DNA from: Leptospira harrisiae
GTDB taxonomy: Bacteria > Spirochaetota > Leptospiria > Leptospirales > Leptospiraceae
DNA length: 64,000 nt
Assembly: GCF_002811945.1 (NCBI RefSeq)
Contig: NZ_NPDX01000001.1
Span: 2,024,661 to 2,088,660, forward strand
Reading direction: 5' to 3'
Numbering within the stretch: the first letter of the stretch is position 1; the number at the start of each line of letters is the position of its first letter. The notes under the pieces are model-generated. The model worked only from the letters and a program-made list of their open reading frames with translations, did no database searches and was not told the origin of the DNA. Positions 9,128-18,806 of the stretch are shown piece by piece. The translations under genes and the position numbers were made by a program.

Positions 9128-10372
9128 TCAATACAACAAATAAGGAGCAATTTTTTTACGTTCGGATTCTTCCTCTGAACCATACGTATTATGAAAGTCG
9201 GCAAAAGATTTTCCTTCATTAATCGAAGTTCGGAAATGTTCGTTGCCCCAAAGTTGGTCTACCCAATGATTGGAAGCTCCCTTACTCCATTTAAAATCAT
9301 TTGGATAAGTTTCTTTCATAAGCCTTATCAAATCATAGGCCAATTGGATGGGATCATAATCGGGGCGAACTAAATTCATTCTAAGGCCAGAACAAATTTT
9401 TCCTTTATGTGGTCCAAAGGTAGGTTTAAAAAATACAGGAGAAAAATAATAAGATTTGTTGCCTAACTTTTCAAGTTTTGAAGCAAGTTCTTCAGGATTT
9501 GTCATCCATGGTGCTCCAAAATAAACAAAGGGAGCTTGAGTTCCTCGACCTACAGAAACATTCACTCCTTCCAAAAGAACTAATGAGAGATAATTTCTCG
9601 CAGAGTCCACCATAGGTAAGTTTGGTGAGGGGGTGGTCCAAGGAATTCCTGTATCTTCAAAATACATTCCTCGGCGATACCCTTCTACGGGAACCACCAT
9701 TACTTCCACACTGTCTTTTAAATATTCTTTATTATAAAACCTTGTAGCTTCCCCAACGGTCATTCCTGTGATGAGAAGTGATGGAAACTCACCTGCAAAA
9801 TTTAAATTTCTAGGATTCATTTTTTCACCCATAGGTGGAAGGTGCATGGCAACATGAATATGATCCAGAACGATCAGTTTTGTTTTTGTATTCTTCATGG
9901 CATCCATGAGTCTTTTTAAAACGCTTAAGTATGTATAACAACGCATCCCTACGTCTTGTACATCAAAAACAACGTAATCTACTTCCTTCACGAGATCACG
10001 TAACTCAGCATCTTTAATTCTATAAATATGATACAAAGGACGATTGAAAGTAGAATCCATTGTAACAGGCGTTTGACTAAACTCTTCTTCTAAACCAAGG
10101 AATCCATGTTCGAGACCAATCAAATGTTCGAGTGTGATTTTATGTTTTTCTAAAGAAGTAATGATTTTTTTAGGGTTCGTTCCGATTCCCGAAGGGTTAG
10201 TCGCAAGCATCAATTTTTTTCCGGCCATGGTCGGAAGGATTTTTTCATAAAAAATATCCTGGGAAATCCGCAACTTGGAATCATTCGGATGGACGCGAAA
10301 TTGGGGAACTGTGTTCCCGTGGCATGCGAGTACAAGAAAGCAGAGAGAAAACCTAAAAAAGTAATTGGTCAT
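9128..10372 (-). CDS. DUF1343 / NamZ-like exo-beta-N-acetylmuramidase, lipoprotein
   Basis: About 414 residues. DUF1343 hallmarks are present: GLEHGFLGLEEEF, YVVFDVQDVGMRCYTY, and the TPSPNLPMVDSARNYL and GTQAPFVYFGAPW segments. Family members remove N-acetylmuramic acid from the non-reducing ends of peptidoglycan fragments. I place the start at MTNYFFRF (10372) because it gives a signal peptide with lipobox LVLAC, making it a lipoprotein. A longer in-frame start at 10408 is also possible. Role: cell-wall turnover or recycling. Confidence 0.85.
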   Translation of the reverse strand: MTNYFFRFSLCFLVLACHGNTVPQFRVHPNDSKLRISQDIFYEKILPTMAGKKLMLATNPSGIGTNPKKIITSLEKHKITLEHLIGLEHGFLGLEEEFSQTPVTMDSTFNRPLYHIYRIKDAELRDLVKEVDYVVFDVQDVGMRCYTYLSVLKRLMDAMKNTKTKLIVLDHIHVAMHLPPMGEKMNPRNLNFAGEFPSLLITGMTVGEATRFYNKEYLKDSVEVMVVPVEGYRRGMYFEDTGIPWTTPSPNLPMVDSARNYLSLVLLEGVNVSVGRGTQAPFVYFGAPWMTNPEELASKLEKLGNKSYYFSPVFFKPTFGPHKGKICSGLRMNLVRPDYDPIQLAYDLIRLMKETYPNDFKWSKGASNHWVDQLWGNEHFRTSINEGKSFADFHNTYGSEEESERKKIAPYLLY

Positions 10373-10423
10373 GTAAGTATATGTTTCTATAATATAGCAA
10401 ATCTTCAAGGAGAAATGTCCTTC

Positions 10424-11650
10424 ATGTTCAACCGACTTCGTTTGGCTCCCTTAACCGGAGTTCTCATCCTTACTATTTTGGCATGTGCCGGATCCAATTC
10501 AGCCCAGAAACAACCTACGCTGCCAGACAACGTGGTAACAGCGATGGGAGAGGCACCGATTTACCAAGGAGACTTGGCTCTCGCAAGAAACAAGGCATTG
10601 AAAGATGCCAAACTCAATGCCATTCGCAAACTCGTCGGGGAACAAATCACTGAAAAATCAGGAGTTTCCGACGGCCAATCTCTAGGCTCCAAACTCTATG
10701 GGAAAACAGATAGTTTCGTAAAAAAATACGATATCATCAGTGAAGAACAATGGAAATTGGACACCCAAGACATGATCCGTTTGAATGTTCGCTGTGAAGT
10801 GGAAGCAACCAAACTTTCTACAGCAGTGGATGCCTTACTCGATGATGTTGGGAATCCAAGAATTGCAGTCCTTGTCCAAACAGTAGTCAATGGAAAATCC
10901 TATCCCATTGGATCGGCAACCAATATCGCAGAAGCTGAACTCATAGAAAAACTCAGAGCCAAAGGAAACAAAGTTGTGGATAGTTCCCAACTCACAGCTC
11001 TACTCAAAAAAAATCCAAGCCTTGCCAAACTTGATCTTACATCAGTGGAAGAAGGAAGTCCTTTACTCACACTCGCACAAGATTCCGGAGCTGAAGTTTT
11101 GATCATTGCCAAGGTGACCACAACAGACCAAAAGCCTGTGGTTTTGCCAGGCGGTAAAAAAACAGATTTTTTAAGTTCCGCGGCCACTGGCCCTTACCGC
11201 ATCATCCAACTTTGGGGAGATGGAAAAATTTTTGGATCAGGAAGTTTGGAAGGACGAGGTGCTGATATCACTCAAGAAGTTTCCAGAGAACAAGCAGTCA
11301 AAGATTGGGCAAACCTTGTGTCAGGCAAAGTGGGAAAACAAATCAAAGACGAATGGTTTAAACTCACAGAACAAAACACTGTGATCTTAAAGTTCAAAGG
11401 CCTTGGTTTGGAAGATGCCATCAATTTTAAAAACGATTTGATGGAATACACTTCGGTCAAACAAATCAATGACCGTAAAACAGAAATGAATGGATCAGAA
11501 TGGGAACTGACTTATCCTGGAAAAGAGTCTATGTTTGCAGAAGAGCTCATGTATAAAAAAGATTCGAGTTTCCGTTTTTTAAGTAGCAAAACTTTAAGCA
11601 TCAATAGTTCCAAACGTGGAGTTGTGGAAGCTGAGTTTAGAAATAAATAA
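10424..11650 (+). CDS. FlgT/LPP20-like lipoprotein
   Basis: About 408 residues. The signal peptide ends in lipobox LTILAC. An N-terminal LPP20/FlgT-N-like module follows (VVTAMGEAPIYQGDLALARNKAL..DAKLNAIRKLVGE), then a FlgT-middle-like region (PRIAVLVQTVVNG...NKVVDSSQLTALL) and a beta-rich C-terminus. FlgT-type proteins support outer flagellar or envelope structures in other bacteria; in a periplasmic-flagella spirochaete the role may differ. AAGGAG lies just upstream; 10424 is preferred over 10415 because the latter leaves only 2 bases of spacing. Divergent from the NamZ-like gene. Confidence 0.72.
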   Translation: MFNRLRLAPLTGVLILTILACAGSNSAQKQPTLPDNVVTAMGEAPIYQGDLALARNKALKDAKLNAIRKLVGEQITEKSGVSDGQSLGSKLYGKTDSFVKKYDIISEEQWKLDTQDMIRLNVRCEVEATKLSTAVDALLDDVGNPRIAVLVQTVVNGKSYPIGSATNIAEAELIEKLRAKGNKVVDSSQLTALLKKNPSLAKLDLTSVEEGSPLLTLAQDSGAEVLIIAKVTTTDQKPVVLPGGKKTDFLSSAATGPYRIIQLWGDGKIFGSGSLEGRGADITQEVSREQAVKDWANLVSGKVGKQIKDEWFKLTEQNTVILKFKGLGLEDAINFKNDLMEYTSVKQINDRKTEMNGSEWELTYPGKESMFAEELMYKKDSSFRFLSSKTLSINSSKRGVVEAEFRNK

Positions 11651-11666
11651 CAAGTAAATTCAAAAT

Positions 11667-12041
11667 TCAAGAACCCGCAGAGAGAAAGGAAATGATCTCT
11701 GTGGGATCAAATGGTTTAGAAAAGTAACGAGCCACTTTTTTTTCTGATATTGCCGTTTGGATTTCCGGTGTTAGATCATATCCCGTTAAAATACAATAAG
11801 TGATATTGGGCCGAATGTTTTTGGCTTCTGTGATAAATTCCAAACCGCTCATCTCTGGCATCCTCATATCACTAATCACAAACTGTACATCCAAATTTTC
11901 ATTCAGTTCTTCCATTGCTTCTTTACCCGACTTAGCAACGATTACATCAAACTCATTTTTAAAATAATCTCGAAACAAATACAAATTGAGGATTTCATCA
12001 TCAACATAGAGCAGCTTACGTTTTCGATTCGAATCGTTCAT
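11667..12041 (-). CDS. CheY-like single-domain response regulator
   Basis: About 124 residues, a receiver domain only. Acidic pocket D14/D15 (YVDDE), phosphoacceptor D58 (ISDMRMPEMSG), T86 (ILTGYD) and K109 (YFSKPF) are all present. I chose the ATG at 12041 because it makes an ATGA overlap with the kinase gene, and a longer start would lie inside it. Phosphorylated by the adjacent kinase (inference from coupling). No output domain, so it probably acts by protein contact. Confidence 0.92.
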   Translation of the reverse strand: MNDSNRKRKLLYVDDEILNLYLFRDYFKNEFDVIVAKSGKEAMEELNENLDVQFVISDMRMPEMSGLEFITEAKNIRPNITYCILTGYDLTPEIQTAISEKKVARYFSKPFDPTEIISFLSAGS

Positions 12042-13306
12042 TTTGGTAAAGGAAGTTTGATAAAAAACTTGGTACCCTTCCTCCACTCGGATTCTATTTC
12101 AATCAAACCTTCATGGTCTTTGATGATTTTATATGCAATGGACAACCCAAGGCCGACACCCTTACCCGGTTCTTTAGTCGTAAAAAATGGATTTCGAATG
12201 AGGTTTAAATGTTCGTCTCGAATTCCCATTCCTGAATCCGTAATGACAATCACTGCAAAGGGATCTTCCAAGTAAGATTGAATTCCCAAGGTTCCAGGAT
12301 TTCCTTCCATGGCTTGGATGCCGTTAGTCATTATGTTTAAACATACTTGGTGAATTTTTCCCGAATTTCCAAAAACGACAAGAGGAGATAACAATAACTC
12401 CTTTTGAACTTCAATTCGGTCCCGGAGGGAGTGAGTCAACATCGCAAGACAGTTGTCTAAAATTTCATTTAAATCAAAACGTTCTTCGAAAGAATCCCCA
12501 CTACGAGTGAATTGGTTTAGGCCTTTGACAATTCGAGACGTACGTTCGACCCCTTCTTTGATAGCTTCTAAATACAATTTTGTTTTTTCTGATTCTAATT
12601 TTGAACCTTCCAAAACGCCTCGAACACCAAAATAACCACCTAAGATAAAATTGAGAGGGTTATTGATTTCATGTGCAATCCCAGCTGACAAAAGCCCAAG
12701 ACTTGCCATTTTTTCTGATTCAATGAGTTGGTTCTGTCTTTCTCTTAACTCATCTAACGTTTGTTTTAGTTCGCTTGTTCTTTTATCAACCAAAGATTCT
12801 AATTCGTGATTACTCTGTTCTAAACGAGTTTCATATTCAGATCTTTCTAACTCAGCGGCAATCCTTCCCGAAAAAATTTGGAACAAAGTTAGAATTTTGT
12901 CTTTGTTTTGGATTTCTGATTCGAACAAACCAACAATGAGCCCCATCACCTCTTTTTTGGAATTGAGTAAAGGAGAACCGATGTATCCTTCAATTTTCAT
13001 TTCGATGAGAAGTTGGTCCTCAGGAAATATTTTTTGAACATCTGTAGGATAATAACATACAGAATTATCAAATACTTCCGCACAAGGTGTATCTTTTAAG
13101 GAATATGCCATATTTTCTGCAATCACACCTTTGGCGACAAGGGCAATGGTTTTTGATTCGTATTTCTCCTTATCAAAGATGGCAATAAAGGTATAATCTG
13201 CACCAATGATGGATGCTAGTTTGAGTGTGAGTCTACTTAGAAACTCGTTTCCGTATGTGTTGGAAACGGCTTCGATAATATCAGAAAGTAAGTCACCTTG
13301 GATCAT
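12038..13306 (-). CDS. GAF-domain sensor histidine kinase
   Basis: 422 residues with no transmembrane segment, so cytosolic. An N-terminal GAF domain covers about residues 15-155, then a coiled coil (about 155-200). The HisKA phosphoacceptor is H212 in AGIAHEINNPLNF, and the HATPase domain has N box NIMTNGIQAM, G1 DSGMGIRDEH and G2 GVGLGLS. Together with the overlapping response regulator it forms a two-component system sensing an internal or small-molecule signal. Confidence 0.93.
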   Translation of the reverse strand: MIQGDLLSDIIEAVSNTYGNEFLSRLTLKLASIIGADYTFIAIFDKEKYESKTIALVAKGVIAENMAYSLKDTPCAEVFDNSVCYYPTDVQKIFPEDQLLIEMKIEGYIGSPLLNSKKEVMGLIVGLFESEIQNKDKILTLFQIFSGRIAAELERSEYETRLEQSNHELESLVDKRTSELKQTLDELRERQNQLIESEKMASLGLLSAGIAHEINNPLNFILGGYFGVRGVLEGSKLESEKTKLYLEAIKEGVERTSRIVKGLNQFTRSGDSFEERFDLNEILDNCLAMLTHSLRDRIEVQKELLLSPLVVFGNSGKIHQVCLNIMTNGIQAMEGNPGTLGIQSYLEDPFAVIVITDSGMGIRDEHLNLIRNPFFTTKEPGKGVGLGLSIAYKIIKDHEGLIEIESEWRKGTKFFIKLPLPK

Positions 13307-13355
13307 GGAAATTTATTTCTAGAAGATCCAAATACGAATCCTTGGTCAACCGAAA

Positions 13356-13889
13356 TCAAGGTGCCGGTGAATCGCTCACCAAGGGAAGGACTGTTTTTTT
13401 CACATCAAGAAGAGGCCCTAATTCGTAAATGGATTCATATCCGTAGGCTTTGAGTGAGTTATAAGTGGAAAGATTCAACGAAGCCGCAGGACTTTTTGCG
13501 GCAAAGGCTTCTTGGTTTCCTTCAAAGTTATTATTACAGTAAATTAATATTTTGGATTTTTTTTCTGGGATGATTTCCGCTAAAGACTCTTTTGTGAATT
13601 CAGTGAAAGGAAGATTTTTGGCACCTTGGATATGCAAAAGATGAAAGCGATTTTCACTGCGAGCATCTAATAATACAACACCTTCTTCGGACATCAGTTT
13701 CAAAAACTGTCCCTCTGTTAGGCGATGATTTTCGCGTTCTCCTTCAGACCGGTTGACGATTCGTTTGAACTCTCCATAATCGATAAGTTTGTTTTCTATG
13801 GGAGTTTGTTTGATTTTTTTCTTTTTCGAAGATACGGAAAACACAGGAATTGTTACTAATACGAGTAAAATTATGATTACCGGTTTCAT
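13356..13889 (-). CDS. exported rhodanese-domain protein
   Basis: 177 residues with a signal peptide or anchor (MKPVIIILLVLVTIPVFS). The rhodanese domain spans about residues 58-160 with the CH2A-type segment VVLLDARSENRFHLLHIQGAKNLP and active-site C118 in ILIYCNNN. This would make it a periplasmic sulfurtransferase or redox/sulfide protein. It faces the cyclophilin gene divergently and seems monocistronic. Confidence 0.85.
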   Translation of the reverse strand: MKPVIIILLVLVTIPVFSVSSKKKKIKQTPIENKLIDYGEFKRIVNRSEGERENHRLTEGQFLKLMSEEGVVLLDARSENRFHLLHIQGAKNLPFTEFTKESLAEIIPEKKSKILIYCNNNFEGNQEAFAAKSPAASLNLSTYNSLKAYGYESIYELGPLLDVKKTVLPLVSDSPAP

Positions 13890-13999
13890 GACCTGACTCC
13901 TTTCAAAAATCGACTAAAGGAATAGTCTAACCACTTCATCAGGAAACATAAAACCTTTTTTCGACTTGCCAGGGAAAATCCAAGAATTCTGATACAGGA

Positions 14000-14512
14000 A
14001 TGAGCATACTGAGAGCAATTATCAAAACAAATAAAGGCGAAATTCGCATCGATTTGTTTCCGGACAAAACACCAAATACTGTAGCCAACTTCGTAAACCT
14101 TGCCCAAAGGAATTTTTACAATGGACTTAAATTCCACCGAGTGATTGAAGATTTTATGATCCAAGGTGGTTGTCCACAAGGAACAGGAACAGGTGGACCT
14201 GGTTATAAATTCAGAGATGAATTTGATTCTAGTTTAAAACACAACAAACCAGGAATTCTTTCTATGGCCAATGCAGGACCAGGAACCAATGGAAGCCAAT
14301 TTTTTATCACTCATGTTCCTACACCGTGGCTTGATGGAAAACATTCCGTATTTGGTGCGATTGTAGATGAAAAAGACCAAGAAGTGGTCAATTCCATTCG
14401 CCAAGGCGATGTAATGGAATCTGTCACGATCGAAGGTGATCCGTCATCCGTGTTAGCGGTGGCAAAACCCTTTTTGGATGAGTGGAACCAAATCCTAGAT
14501 TCTAAAAAATAA
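14000..14512 (+). CDS. cytoplasmic cyclophilin-type peptidyl-prolyl isomerase
   Basis: 170 residues, matching a short PpiB. Signature [19 protein letters not shown] holds the catalytic arginine (R47) and F52/M53/Q55; the [17 protein letters not shown] and [10 protein letters not shown] blocks follow. No signal peptide. It catalyses cis-trans isomerisation of X-Pro bonds in folding proteins. Confidence 0.95.
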   Translation: MSILRAIIKTNKGEIRIDLFPDKTPNTVANFVNLAQRNFYNGLKFHRVIEDFMIQGGCPQGTGTGGPGYKFRDEFDSSLKHNKPGILSMANAGPGTNGSQFFITHVPTPWLDGKHSVFGAIVDEKDQEVVNSIRQGDVMESVTIEGDPSSVLAVAKPFLDEWNQILDSKK

Positions 14513-14550
14513 GAATTGATTCTTCCCTTTGTCTTCAGGAGTCTAAGTCT

Positions 14551-14716
14551 TATGAAGACAAAAGGAAAACCAAAACAAGTCTCCCAAATCAAAGCGGCTT
14601 CTAGAATGATTTTTTCTATGAAACCAACAAAAGTAAAACCATCTAAAAAACTCTATTCTCGAAAGAAAAAAGAAGACCATTCGGTAATAGAGTTTCTACT
14701 TTCTTTTTTTTCTTAA
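14551..14716 (+). CDS. possible small basic protein (54 aa)
   Basis: A short reading frame with an upstream AGGAG at roughly 11 bases. The product is lysine-rich (MKTKGKPKQVSQIK and following) with a hydrophobic C-terminus. An imperfect inverted repeat (CCTTTGTCTTC and its complement) spans the ribosome-binding site and start and could control it or end the upstream transcript. It may be real or a chance ORF in the 216-bp gap between ppi and the antiporter gene. Confidence 0.35.
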
Positions 14717-14728
14717 TCTTCAAAAAAC

Positions 14729-16582
14729 TCACCTTTCCATTTCACTCCAAGGATCTCTTTCCAATTCATCTTCTTTTCCTAAGTCTACAAGCATCAACCT
14801 TTCTAACTCTGCGTTTCTCTGTTTAGCAAGACTCATATATTGAACCCTGTCCTGTCTTAATTCAAATAACTCATGGAATGTTTCATCATCATGTTTCAAA
14901 AAAAGATTTTTTGCTTTTTCCGCAGTATGAGCCCTTGTTCCGAGTAACTTCAAAACATCCTTTCCCATCTGCACGGCAGTTTCTCTTGTTTCTCTATAAA
15001 TGTATGACACACCCAATTCCTTTAAGTCATAGGCTTCTTCCCGGTCCCCTGCTCTAGCTACTATTTTGATGTTGGGATAGTGTTGGCTTACATTTCGAAT
15101 GAGTTCCGCTTGTTTTTCTGGATTGTCTAAAGCTGCGACAAGAACCTTAGTATGTTCTAAACCCGCAGATTCTAGTAACTCCAATCTCGTAGCATCACCA
15201 AAATAAACTTTAAATCCGAAACGACCAAGCATTTCCACCCTGTCAGCGTCAAAATCTAAAATGGTAATTGCAATCCCATTGGAACGTAAGAATCGTCCGA
15301 GCATATTTCCAAACCTACCAAATCCACAGATGATGACAGGGTTTTCTTGTTTATGAATGTCTTGTGTAGTTTGTTTTTTGGGAATTTTTGATTCTAAAAA
15401 TCCAAAAATTGTTTTTTCATATAACAAAAGAAGTACGGGGGTGAGGGCCATACTCACGGCAACACAAGCAACCAAAACCACAATGGTTTGTTCTTCAAAA
15501 ATCCCCAATCCTTCCGAATACCCAAACAGTACAAATGAAAACTCACCCACTTGAGATAATGCTAGAGAAAAGTAGAGGTTTTGGTCCAAAGGTAGTCGAA
15601 AAACAAAACCAAGGCAAAATAAAACAAAGGCTTTGAGAAAAATAATACCAAAAACAATTCCTAGAACTTTATTGGGACTTTCCATCACAACAGGAATTTC
15701 CATGGAAGCTCCCACACTCAAAAAAAACAATCCTAGTAACAATCCCTTAAATGGTTCAATATTACTTTCTAATTCATGACGAAACTCACTACTCGCAAGA
15801 ACTACTCCACCTAGAAAAGTACCAAGAGCCGCCGATACTCCAATGGCACCCATTAACAAAGATATGGCGATAACGAGCAATAAGCTCGCACCTGTAAAAA
15901 TTTCACGGCTTCCTGATTTGGCTAAAATTCGGAACACAGGTTTTAATAAATACTTACCAACCAAAATAATTCCAATTACAACAGAGAACACAACCAAGGT
16001 TTTTGCATAACCTGGCAAATGTTCAATCAGAGAATGGTGTTGTGATGAATTTTTGACGTTTGAATCACTTAACATAGGAAAGATGGCAAGAATCGGGATA
16101 ACAGCCATGTCTTGAAAAAGCAAAACAGAAAAAGCTGCCTGACCAGACAAAGTTTTCATTAATCCTTTTTCTTTCAAAGTTTGTAAAACAATGGCCGTTG
16201 AAGATAAAGACATGATTAACCCAAGAGCAAAAGATGCTTTCCAAGAAAAACCAAACACGTAAGAAAAAGCTGCGGTCAGTGCAGTGGTAATGATAATTTG
16301 TAATCCGCCAAGTCCAAGTAACCAAAATTTCAATCGCCAAAGTAGATCTAATTCTAATTCTAAACCTATGGCAAATAGCATCATTACTACACCAAATTCA
16401 GCAAAATGCAACATATCCTTGCCTTCTGTTCCAACAAAACCAAAAACAAAAGGACCAATCACAATACCTGCAATCAAATAACCAAGCACCGAACCCAATC
16501 CAAGCCTGTTGGCAATTGGAACTACAATAATGGCACTTGTCAAATAAATCAAAGCTTGGATAAAAAAACTAACTTCATTCAT
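14729..16582 (-). CDS. KefB/KefC-like monovalent cation:proton antiporter with RCK domain
   Basis: About 617 residues. The N-terminal half is a CPA2-type antiporter with many membrane helices (GLGSVLGYLIAGIVIGP, VMMLFAIGLELEL, SLSSTAIVLQTL, LLFQDMAVIP). The C-terminal half has a TrkA-N/RCK NAD-binding domain (VIICGFGRFGNMLGRFL) and a charged tail. This is the architecture of glutathione-gated K+ efflux systems. Start is ATG 16582 with AGGTG upstream, rather than the GTG at 16591. It overlaps the end of the ancillary oxidoreductase gene by 8 bp. Confidence 0.92.
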   Translation of the reverse strand: MNEVSFFIQALIYLTSAIIVVPIANRLGLGSVLGYLIAGIVIGPFVFGFVGTEGKDMLHFAEFGVVMMLFAIGLELELDLLWRLKFWLLGLGGLQIIITTALTAAFSYVFGFSWKASFALGLIMSLSSTAIVLQTLKEKGLMKTLSGQAAFSVLLFQDMAVIPILAIFPMLSDSNVKNSSQHHSLIEHLPGYAKTLVVFSVVIGIILVGKYLLKPVFRILAKSGSREIFTGASLLLVIAISLLMGAIGVSAALGTFLGGVVLASSEFRHELESNIEPFKGLLLGLFFLSVGASMEIPVVMESPNKVLGIVFGIIFLKAFVLFCLGFVFRLPLDQNLYFSLALSQVGEFSFVLFGYSEGLGIFEEQTIVVLVACVAVSMALTPVLLLLYEKTIFGFLESKIPKKQTTQDIHKQENPVIICGFGRFGNMLGRFLRSNGIAITILDFDADRVEMLGRFGFKVYFGDATRLELLESAGLEHTKVLVAALDNPEKQAELIRNVSQHYPNIKIVARAGDREEAYDLKELGVSYIYRETRETAVQMGKDVLKLLGTRAHTAEKAKNLFLKHDDETFHELFELRQDRVQYMSLAKQRNAELERLMLVDLGKEDELERDPWSEMER

Positions 16583-17117
16583 TCTGTGCACCTAACAGTT
16601 GATTGATCAATTTCGAATATCGATTGGATTCCTTTTGCAAATCCAATTCACTCAGCTGGAAAGTACCTTGGACTAAAAAAGGAGGTAAATATTCCATTCC
16701 ACATAGTTCAGCCGTTCGGCGGAAAGGCAAAAGAAATTCCCCTGTTTCATAACCATGGAATCCACTTTTAGAATAGGCATCTTTAGATCCTCCGGTTGTG
16801 ATCACCTGCATCCATCTTTTTCCAGATAAATGAACACCATTGGTTCCATAAGCCCAACCGTCTTCAAGTACCAGATCCATCCATAATTTCATAAGCGGAG
16901 GGCAACTGTACCAATATAATGGATGTTGGAATATGATTGTTTGGTGTTTTGCGATTAGATTTTGTTCTGCCTTTACATTGATCGAAAAATTTGGGTATTC
17001 CTCGTATAGATCATGTAAGGTGATGTTTTCAGATACCGGCAAGGAATCCAAAAGGAGTTGATTGGCTTTGGACTTCTCAAGAGTGGGATGGACGAGCAGA
17101 ACCAAAATTTTGGGCAT
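16575..17117 (-). CDS. KefF/KefG-like NAD(P)H oxidoreductase, antiporter accessory
   Basis: About 180 residues, flavodoxin-like quinone reductase of the KefF/MdaB type. Motifs: PKILVLLVHPTLEKSKAN (FMN phosphate loop) and FQHPLYWYSCPPLMKLWMDLVLEDGWAYG. In known systems this cytosolic partner binds the Kef channel and is needed for full K+ efflux during electrophile stress. The gene pair overlaps, which fits co-regulation. Start chosen at ATG 17117; a GTG at 17132 is possible. Confidence 0.9.
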   Translation of the reverse strand: MPKILVLLVHPTLEKSKANQLLLDSLPVSENITLHDLYEEYPNFSINVKAEQNLIAKHQTIIFQHPLYWYSCPPLMKLWMDLVLEDGWAYGTNGVHLSGKRWMQVITTGGSKDAYSKSGFHGYETGEFLLPFRRTAELCGMEYLPPFLVQGTFQLSELDLQKESNRYSKLINQLLGAQNE

Positions 17118-17174
17118 ACGAGACAAATTCACAAAATGGAATGAAAGGGAAACGTAAAAAAAAATACTTTTCCA

Positions 17175-18806
17175 TTGACCTTCATAAAAAATTTCTTTCT
17201 GATTTCAATTGTGACCTTACTCTCCATTTTTTTTGCAACGTTCGTTTCCGAAGATCTAACCTGTATTGCCGCTGGGATACTAGCAAAAGAAGGAAAATTA
17301 TCTCTATCACTTGCCATATTTTTTACAGGACTCGGAATTTTTGTGGGAGATTGTATTTTATACTTTTTGGGGTTAGCAATTCGAAAGGGATTGGTGCAAT
17401 GGAGTTTTCTCACAAACCTCCGACAAAAAATAGAAAATGGTAAATTTGTTGGTGAGTGGAAACTTCATTATAGAAAATCAATCTTCCTCTCGCGATTTCT
17501 ACCAGGGACTCGGCTCACCTTATACCTCAGTAGTGGGTTTTTTGCACTTCCCTTTTTTCCATTTTTATATACAAGTTTCATCGCTGTGAGTATTTGGACC
17601 ACAGCCTTCGTTACCTTGGTTTATTTATATGGAAATATTTTGGATCAATATCTAAATCACAACCATACAATTTTTTTTAGTTTTGTATTTGGTTTCAGTT
17701 TTTATTTTATCTACAAACTGTTTCGAATTGGTTTGAACCCTTCCGAACGGGACCAGTTTTTACTGAATCTGTCAAAGTTAAAAACTTTAGAGTTTTGGCC
17801 GGCTCCCTTATTTTATCTGCCACTTGTTCCTTACCTTTTTTATTTAGCGATTCGTTACAAAGGAATTCGTTACATTACGATCGTAAATCCAGGGATCTTG
17901 GCATCTGGAATTGCTGGGGAATCCAAATCAGAGATCTTAGATCTCATTCCAAGTGAAACCGTAGCGAGTTCTCTTCTAGTGTCAAAAATAGATACAAATC
18001 CATTGGATAAAATACAGAATTGGATGAACTCCGAAAAACTTCAATTTCCCATCATCGCCAAACCTGACAAAGGTGAGCGAGGATTTTTGATTCAAAAAGT
18101 GTATTCTATAGAAAGTTGTAGGGATTTAATTCAAACCTATCCAATTGATTGGCTTTTTCAAGAATACCAGGAAGGACCGTTCGAAGTTGGTGTCTTCTAT
18201 TACCGATTTCCAAACCAAGAAGAAGGAAGAATTTTTTCGATCACCGATAAAATTTTTCCTAAAATCACCGGTGACGGGATTTCCGACCTAGAAACCTTAA
18301 TTAAAAACCATCAAAGGTTTCGTTTCCAATCCAAAGCACATTTCGAACACAACAAACATAGATTAAATGAAGTTCTTCCTCTTGGAGAAACAACTTCCAT
18401 TGGTTCCATCGGAAATCATATCCAGGGATGTATGTTCCAAGATGGAGATCATTGGAGGACCAAAGAGATGGAAAAAAAAATCATTTCTATAGGTGACTCC
18501 ATCCCTGGATTTTATTTTGGAAGATTTGACATTCGATTTTCTGATCCAAACCAGTTCCGCACCGGCAGAGGATTCAAAATTATTGAATTAAATGGTGCTA
18601 CCAGCGAATCCACAAATCTTTATGATCCAAATTTTTCGATTTCACAAAGTTATTCTCTTTTATTTGGCCAATGGAAGATATTATTTCAAATTGGTTATGA
18701 AAATGACAAACGAGGTGTTCCCCTATTTCCTTATCTGGATTTATTCAAATTGGTCAAAAACCATCGAAACTATCGCAAACTTTATTCCACACCCGAATCG
18801 AAATAA
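17175..18806 (+). CDS. DedA-family membrane protein fused to an ATP-grasp-like domain
   Basis: 543 residues from a TTG start; no better ATG was seen. Residues 1-200 are a DedA/SNARE-associated membrane domain: VSEDLTCIAAGILA, GIFVGDCILYFLGLAIRKG, SRFLPGTRLTLYLSSGFF. After a second short hydrophobic region, residues ~270-520 resemble ATP-grasp carboxylate ligases: FPIIAKPDKGERG for ATP contact, FQEYQEGPFEVGVFYY, and GRFDIRF..FKIIELNGATSES for Mg2+ binding. DedA proteins move lipid carriers or phospholipids; the ligase-like half could modify or load such a carrier (inference). Confidence 0.78.
   Translation: MTFIKNFFLISIVTLLSIFFATFVSEDLTCIAAGILAKEGKLSLSLAIFFTGLGIFVGDCILYFLGLAIRKGLVQWSFLTNLRQKIENGKFVGEWKLHYRKSIFLSRFLPGTRLTLYLSSGFFALPFFPFLYTSFIAVSIWTTAFVTLVYLYGNILDQYLNHNHTIFFSFVFGFSFYFIYKLFRIGLNPSERDQFLLNLSKLKTLEFWPAPLFYLPLVPYLFYLAIRYKGIRYITIVNPGILASGIAGESKSEILDLIPSETVASSLLVSKIDTNPLDKIQNWMNSEKLQFPIIAKPDKGERGFLIQKVYSIESCRDLIQTYPIDWLFQEYQEGPFEVGVFYYRFPNQEEGRIFSITDKIFPKITGDGISDLETLIKNHQRFRFQSKAHFEHNKHRLNEVLPLGETTSIGSIGNHIQGCMFQDGDHWRTKEMEKKIISIGDSIPGFYFGRFDIRFSDPNQFRTGRGFKIIELNGATSESTNLYDPNFSISQSYSLLFGQWKILFQIGYENDKRGVPLFPYLDLFKLVKNHRNYRKLYSTPESK

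Noticed and set aside
10289..10423. N-terminal extension of the FlgT-like protein
   Set aside because: It overlaps the NamZ-like gene on the other strand and would hide the lipoprotein signal peptide.
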